Of a stretch of 27,284 nt of DNA, positions 24,214-27,284 are shown piece after piece. Origin of the DNA: JAWWBG01 sp033721095. GTDB taxonomy: Bacteria; Actinomycetota; Nitriliruptoria; Nitriliruptorales; Nitriliruptoraceae. Under the pieces are notes generated by a model. It was not told where the DNA came from. It ran no database searches and saw nothing but the letters and a program-made list of their open reading frames with translations. The stretch lies in assembly GCA_033721095.1 (NCBI GenBank), contig JAWWBG010000006.1, positions 1-27,284 on the forward strand. The letters run 5' to 3'. Position 1 is the first letter of the stretch. Each line of letters begins with the position of its first letter. A program made the position numbers and the translations under genes.

Positions 24214-24839
24214 CGCGACACCTCCAGGTCCGACAGGATGTCCTCGGCGTCCACGTGTTCGGACGCGAACGTGCGCGCGTCCAACCAGGCGTCACCGACG
24301 GGGAACTCCTCGGAGTAGCCGGCGCCGCCATGGACCTGCATCGCGCGGTCGGTGACCTCGAGGTCCATGGTCGCAGCGGCCCTTGCGGCGGCGGCAACCT
24401 CGGCATCGGTCGCCAGCCCCGCCTGCCAGCGGTCGACCGTGCGCAACACGAGGTGCGCGCAGGCCTCCACGGCCGTGGCCATCTCGACCAGCATGTGCTT
24501 GATGACCTGGAACCCGGCGATCGGGCGGCCGAAGGCCTCGCGTTGGCGGGCGTAGGCGATGGCGCGGCCAACCTCGACCCGGGCTGCCTCGCAGACGCCC
24601 ACCGCCTCGGCCAGCGACGTCGGCAACGAGCTGTCGGCGGCCACCGAGCGACCCAGTGGCCGGCTGGCGCGGAAGGCCTCTTGGAGGACGACCACGTTGG
24701 CCCACGGATCGTCACCCCCGAGCCCGAGTTCCGCTGCCCCGCCATCGTCGTCCGCGGCGCTCGCGGCCCAGCGGGCGGCGGCGTCGCGCAGGGCCTCGTG
24801 CTCCTCCTGGAACGGTGTGATCGACAGGGTCATCGCCAT
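24210..24839 (-). CDS. Half-size acyl-CoA dehydrogenase-like protein lacking the middle domain
   Basis: 209 residues against the usual 370-400. The N terminus ([16 protein letters not shown]) resembles the start of the N-terminal helical domain. After about 85 residues the sequence jumps to the C-terminal helical domain: [34 protein letters not shown], then [22 protein letters not shown]. The middle beta domain, with its FAD/substrate contacts, and the GGGT-type C-terminal segment are missing. It precedes and overlaps the full-length gene by four bases, so both are made together. It may be a structural partner, as in the alpha-beta FadE heterotetramers of mycobacterial sterol catabolism, although those partners are nearly full length. 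ATG 24839 was chosen; ATG 24833 is equally possible. Decay by internal deletion is the alternative. Confidence 0.78.
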   Translation of the reverse strand: MAMTLSITPFQEEHEALRDAAARWAASAADDDGGAAELGLGGDDPWANVVVLQEAFRASRPLGRSVAADSSLPTSLAEAVGVCEAARVEVGRAIAYARQREAFGRPIAGFQVIKHMLVEMATAVEACAHLVLRTVDRWQAGLATDAEVAAAARAAATMDLEVTDRAMQVHGGAGYSEEFPVGDAWLDARTFASEHVDAEDILSDLEVSR

Positions 24840-24904
24840 CTCGATGCTCGTGGGTTGGAGTTCGCGGCCTCGACGTGCACCATCAGGCCCGCCAGGGAGG
24901 GGAC

Positions 24905-25342
24905 ATGCGAGCACTCGTCCAGCGCGTGAGCCAAGCCAGCGTCCGGTCGGAGGGCGAGCAGACAGGCTCGATCGGGGAGGGGCTGGTCGCCCTGGTGGGT
25001 GTCACACACGCCGACGACGAGGCGACGGTTGTCCGACTCGCGGACAAGATCGCCAACCTGCGCGTCTTCAACGACGACGATGGACGCATGAACCGCTCGG
25101 TCCTCGACGTGGGCGGTGCGGTCCTGGTGGTCAGCCAGTTCACGCTGTACGGGGACGCGCGCAAGGGTCGGCGCCCCTCGTATGTCGATGCGGCACCGCC
25201 GGAGCAGGCCGAACCCCTGGTCGAACGACTCGTCGCGGCTCTCACCGAGCGCGGCGTCGCCGTGGCCACGGGTCGCTTCCAGACCCACATGGAGGTCGAG
25301 CTCACCAACGATGGTCCGGTGACGCTCATGCTCGAGGTCTGA
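24905..25342 (+). CDS. dtd: D-aminoacyl-tRNA deacylase
   Basis: 145 residues, the standard length. It hydrolyses D-amino acids (and glycine mischarged on tRNA-Ala) from tRNAs in the cytoplasm. [13 protein letters not shown] at the N terminus, SQFTLYG at residues 77-83, KGRRPSY and the Gly-cisPro motif in NDGPVT (135-140) are all intact. The ATG follows a strong ribosome binding site (GGGAGGGG, 24895-24902). It is divergent from the acyl-CoA dehydrogenase pair (65-base gap with no clear promoter) and convergent with the TetR gene, one base apart. It is probably a bystander to the acyl-CoA genes around it. Confidence 0.97.
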   Translation: MRALVQRVSQASVRSEGEQTGSIGEGLVALVGVTHADDEATVVRLADKIANLRVFNDDDGRMNRSVLDVGGAVLVVSQFTLYGDARKGRRPSYVDAAPPEQAEPLVERLVAALTERGVAVATGRFQTHMEVELTNDGPVTLMLEV

Positions 25343-25343
25343 G

Positions 25344-26024
25344 TCACGCGCGCGCCAGCAGGTCATCGAGCTTTTCCTCGATCCTCGCAAGTCGGTCACG
25401 TGACGATTTCGGTCGGGGTTTCGTGCTGCCGACCGCGCCGTGCAGGAGCAGCTGCACCAAGGCGTCGGCCGCCTTCTCGACATCCTCCGGTCGCCCGACC
25501 GTCGCATGGCTGATCACCAGGTGCTCGAGGGTCCCAAAGATCACGTCGCGGATGACCCGAGTGGGTAGCGAGGCGTCGAGGACGCCGCGTTGCTGGAGGT
25601 CGGCGACGACCCCGCCGTAGATCCGGGTGATCTGGCGGTTGCAGTCCATGAACTGCTCGGACAGCTCCGGGTCGGTGTGGAACCGCCCCTGTTGCGCGAA
25701 GTTCGCGGTGAGCGACCAGTCGTCGCGCAGGCGGACGGCCCAGTGCAGCGTCAACGCCCGGAGCCGCTCGACCGGGTCCGACGTCGACTCGGCGACCTGC
25801 TCGCAGGTCGCGGCCAGCTCGTCGTAGTAGCGGCGCATGACGGCCATCAGCAGCCCGGCCTTGCTGCCGAAGTGGAGGAACACCGTGGCCTCGGAGACGC
25901 CGGCTCGCGACGCCACGTCCGCCATCGTCGCGGCCGTGTAGCCCGACTCGGTGAAGGCGTCCGTGGCGGCCTCGACCACGGCGGCACGGGTGCGATCGCC
26001 GCGAGTCGGGGTTGACGTCACCAT
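25344..26024 (-). CDS. TetR-family transcriptional regulator
   Basis: 226 residues. The N-terminal DNA-binding domain (about residues 10-57) reads RTRAAVVEAATDAFTESGY, then the helix-turn-helix TMADVASRAGVSEATVFLHFGSKAGLL. The C-terminal ligand domain is helical and not assignable to a ligand. The gene is divergent from the acyl-CoA carboxylase gene, and the 100-base gap holds two dyad sites. It is therefore likely to repress itself and the carboxylase and to respond to an acyl-CoA or related ligand; the ligand is inference. The C-terminal segment GSTKPRPKSSRDRLARIEEKLDDLLARA is a charged helix extending beyond most family members. Confidence 0.94.
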   Translation of the reverse strand: MVTSTPTRGDRTRAAVVEAATDAFTESGYTAATMADVASRAGVSEATVFLHFGSKAGLLMAVMRRYYDELAATCEQVAESTSDPVERLRALTLHWAVRLRDDWSLTANFAQQGRFHTDPELSEQFMDCNRQITRIYGGVVADLQQRGVLDASLPTRVIRDVIFGTLEHLVISHATVGRPEDVEKAADALVQLLLHGAVGSTKPRPKSSRDRLARIEEKLDDLLARA

Positions 26025-26042
26025 GGGCGACCCGCTTCAATA

Positions 26043-26076
26043 TGAGTCGTCCTCAGTTTTGCATGAGGATGACTCA
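26043..26076. promoter_or_regulatory. Paired TetR operator candidate
   Basis: TGAGTCGTCCTCA (26043-26055) and TGAGGATGACTCA (26064-26076) are inverted copies of each other with one mismatch, separated by eight bases. Each is also a dyad of the form TGAG-N5-CTCA. Their centres are 21 bases apart, two helical turns, so two dimers would sit on the same face of the DNA. The site lies between the divergent TetR and carboxylase genes. Confidence 0.7.
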
Positions 26077-26083
26077 GACGCAA
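26055..26083 (-). promoter_or_regulatory. Candidate promoter of the TetR gene overlapping the operator
   Basis: On the minus strand TTGCGT (26083-26078) and AAAACT (26060-26055) are separated by 17 bases. The -35 matches TTGACA moderately and the -10 is weak. Both boxes touch the dyad sites, which would fit autorepression. Confidence 0.28.
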
Positions 26084-26124
26084 GTCCGACCACCTTCGTG
26101 GCGGTCGGGTGAGGAGCAACGGCC

Positions 26125-27284
26125 ATGCCCGTGTTCACGTCGAAGATCGACCCGTCCTCGGAGGCGTTCCAGGCCAACCGCGCGGAGATGCTCGAGCTGA
26201 TCGAGCGCATGCGTGCGCTCGCCGGACGGGCCGAGGCCAAGTCGATGGAGAAGGCCGCACGGTTCGAGAAGCGCGGGCAGCTCAATCCTCGCGAACGCCT
26301 GCGACGGCTGCTCGATCCGGGCTCGCCGTTCCTCGAGATCGGCAACCTCGCCGGCTACATGCTGGACTCCGAGGTCGAAGAGCAGTCGATCCCGGGGGCC
26401 TCGCAGATCATCGGGATGGGTTTTGTCAGCGGCACGCGCTGCATGATCGTGGTCAACGACAGCGGCATCAACGCCGGTGCGATGTCGCCGCACGGCGGCC
26501 AGAAGATCCTCCGCGCGCAGGAGCTGGCCCTGCGCAACAAGATGCCCTACATCATGCTGGTCGAGTCGGCCGGCGCGAACCTCCTCGAGTACCGCGTCGA
26601 GTTCTTCATCGTCGGCGGGACCTTCTTCGCGAACATGGCGCGGCTGTCCGCAGCCGGCGTCCCCGTCATCACGGTGCTGCACGGCTCCTCGACGGCCGGG
26701 GGCGCCTACATGCCCGGGATGAGCGACGTCGTGATCGGCGTCAAGGGCCAGGGGAAGGCGTTCCTCGCTGGCCCGCCGCTCCTCAAGGCCGCCACCGGTG
26801 AGATCGCCACCGACGAGGAGCTCGGGGGCGTCGAGATGCACGCGACCGTCTCGGGCCTGGTCGAGCACGTGGCCGAGGACGATGGCGAGGGCATCCGCAT
26901 CGCCCGCGAGGTCGTCGAGCGAATGCAGTGGGGACGCCGCTGGATCGACATGGCAGCACCGTCCTTCGCCGAGCCCAAGTACGACCCGGACGAGCTGGCC
27001 GGGGTCGTGCCGCTCGACTACCGCCAGCCCTACGACGTGCGCGAGGTCGCGGCTCGCGTCGTGGACGGTTCGGACTTCCTCGACTTCCAGCCCGGCTACG
27101 GCGTGTCGACCGTGTGCCTGGAGGCCGAGGTCCACGGCATGCCCGTCGGCCTCATCGGCAACAACGGACCGATTGATCCCGACGGCGCCGTCAAGGCCAC
27201 CCACTTCATCCAACGGTGCTCACAGACGGGAACGCCGCTCGTGTTCCTCCAGAACACCACTGGCTACATCGTCGGCACCGATTC
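26125..27284 (+). CDS. Acyl-CoA carboxylase carboxyltransferase (beta) subunit, cut by the window end
   Basis: 386 codons are visible, with no stop before the window ends. The product is a biotin-dependent carboxyltransferase of the methylcrotonyl-/geranyl-CoA carboxylase type, which moves CO2 from carboxybiotin to an acyl-CoA. The N-terminal half has the oxyanion loops GAMSPHGGQKILRAQELA and GSSTAGGAYMPGMSD, followed by VKGQGKAFLAGPPLLKAATGE and the family's ELGGVEMHATVSG. The second crotonase-like domain begins PLDYRQPYDVREV and continues GNNGPIDPDGAVKATHFIQ and FLQNTTGYIVG. ATG with GAGGAG (26111-26116) eight bases upstream. It is probably the first gene of an operon controlled by the divergent TetR protein; a biotin-carrying alpha subunit would be expected downstream. 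Confidence 0.93.
   Translation, partial: MPVFTSKIDPSSEAFQANRAEMLELIERMRALAGRAEAKSMEKAARFEKRGQLNPRERLRRLLDPGSPFLEIGNLAGYMLDSEVEEQSIPGASQIIGMGFVSGTRCMIVVNDSGINAGAMSPHGGQKILRAQELALRNKMPYIMLVESAGANLLEYRVEFFIVGGTFFANMARLSAAGVPVITVLHGSSTAGGAYMPGMSDVVIGVKGQGKAFLAGPPLLKAATGEIATDEELGGVEMHATVSGLVEHVAEDDGEGIRIAREVVERMQWGRRWIDMAAPSFAEPKYDPDELAGVVPLDYRQPYDVREVAARVVDGSDFLDFQPGYGVSTVCLEAEVHGMPVGLIGNNGPIDPDGAVKATHFIQRCSQTGTPLVFLQNTTGYIVGTD

Noticed and set aside
24839..24904. Promoter for dtd or the acyl-CoA dehydrogenase pair
   Set aside because: No TANNNT box with sensible spacing was found on either strand in this short divergent gap.

Overview
The window is high-GC DNA with strongly G/C-ending codons, many GTG starts, TANNNT-type -10 boxes and several 4-base stop/start overlaps. 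Together with a DUF5319 protein, an LPXTG sorting signal and Tat signal peptides, this points to an actinobacterium. My best guess is a deep-branching, possibly marine lineage of the Nitriliruptoria/Euzebya or Acidimicrobiia kind; that placement is inference. No tRNA, rRNA, CRISPR array or insertion sequence was seen, and no stretch over 300 bases lacks a gene.

Layout. (1) 1-3935: the tail of an upstream gene, a secreted S8 protease and a convergent SpoIID/LytB-domain protein. The two proteins share the same five-unit C-terminal aspartate-rich repeat domain, part of it almost identical at the DNA level. (2) 4070-16357: a polysaccharide locus. It holds a GT2 glycosyltransferase, a two-gene ABC-2 exporter, a sulfotransferase, an O-antigen-ligase-like membrane protein, UDP-glucose dehydrogenase (ugd), an ExoA-like GT2 and a polyprenyl-phosphate sugar transferase. 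Embedded in it are guaA, a DUF5319 gene and a metalloprotease-like lipoprotein. Together these suggest an acidic, possibly sulfated, surface polysaccharide. (3) 16434-23052: a secreted oxidase island. It consists of a Tat-exported small protein, a GMC flavoprotein with no signal peptide but a C-terminal LPATG sorting signal, and two tandem Tat-exported type II (covalent-FAD) cholesterol-oxidase homologues. (4) 23062-27284: acyl-CoA metabolism. It has a full-length acyl-CoA dehydrogenase coupled to a half-size homologue lacking the middle domain, dtd (D-aminoacyl-tRNA deacylase), a TetR regulator, and a divergent acyl-CoA carboxylase beta subunit cut by the window end. A pair of dyad operator-like sites lies between the last two.

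The strongest candidate for something undescribed is region 3. The GMC flavoprotein appears to leave the cell by hitchhiking on its Tat-signal partner and then to be anchored to the wall by a sortase, beside two secreted sterol-oxidase-like enzymes. Adjacent acyl-CoA genes could use products of such oxidation, but that link is inference.
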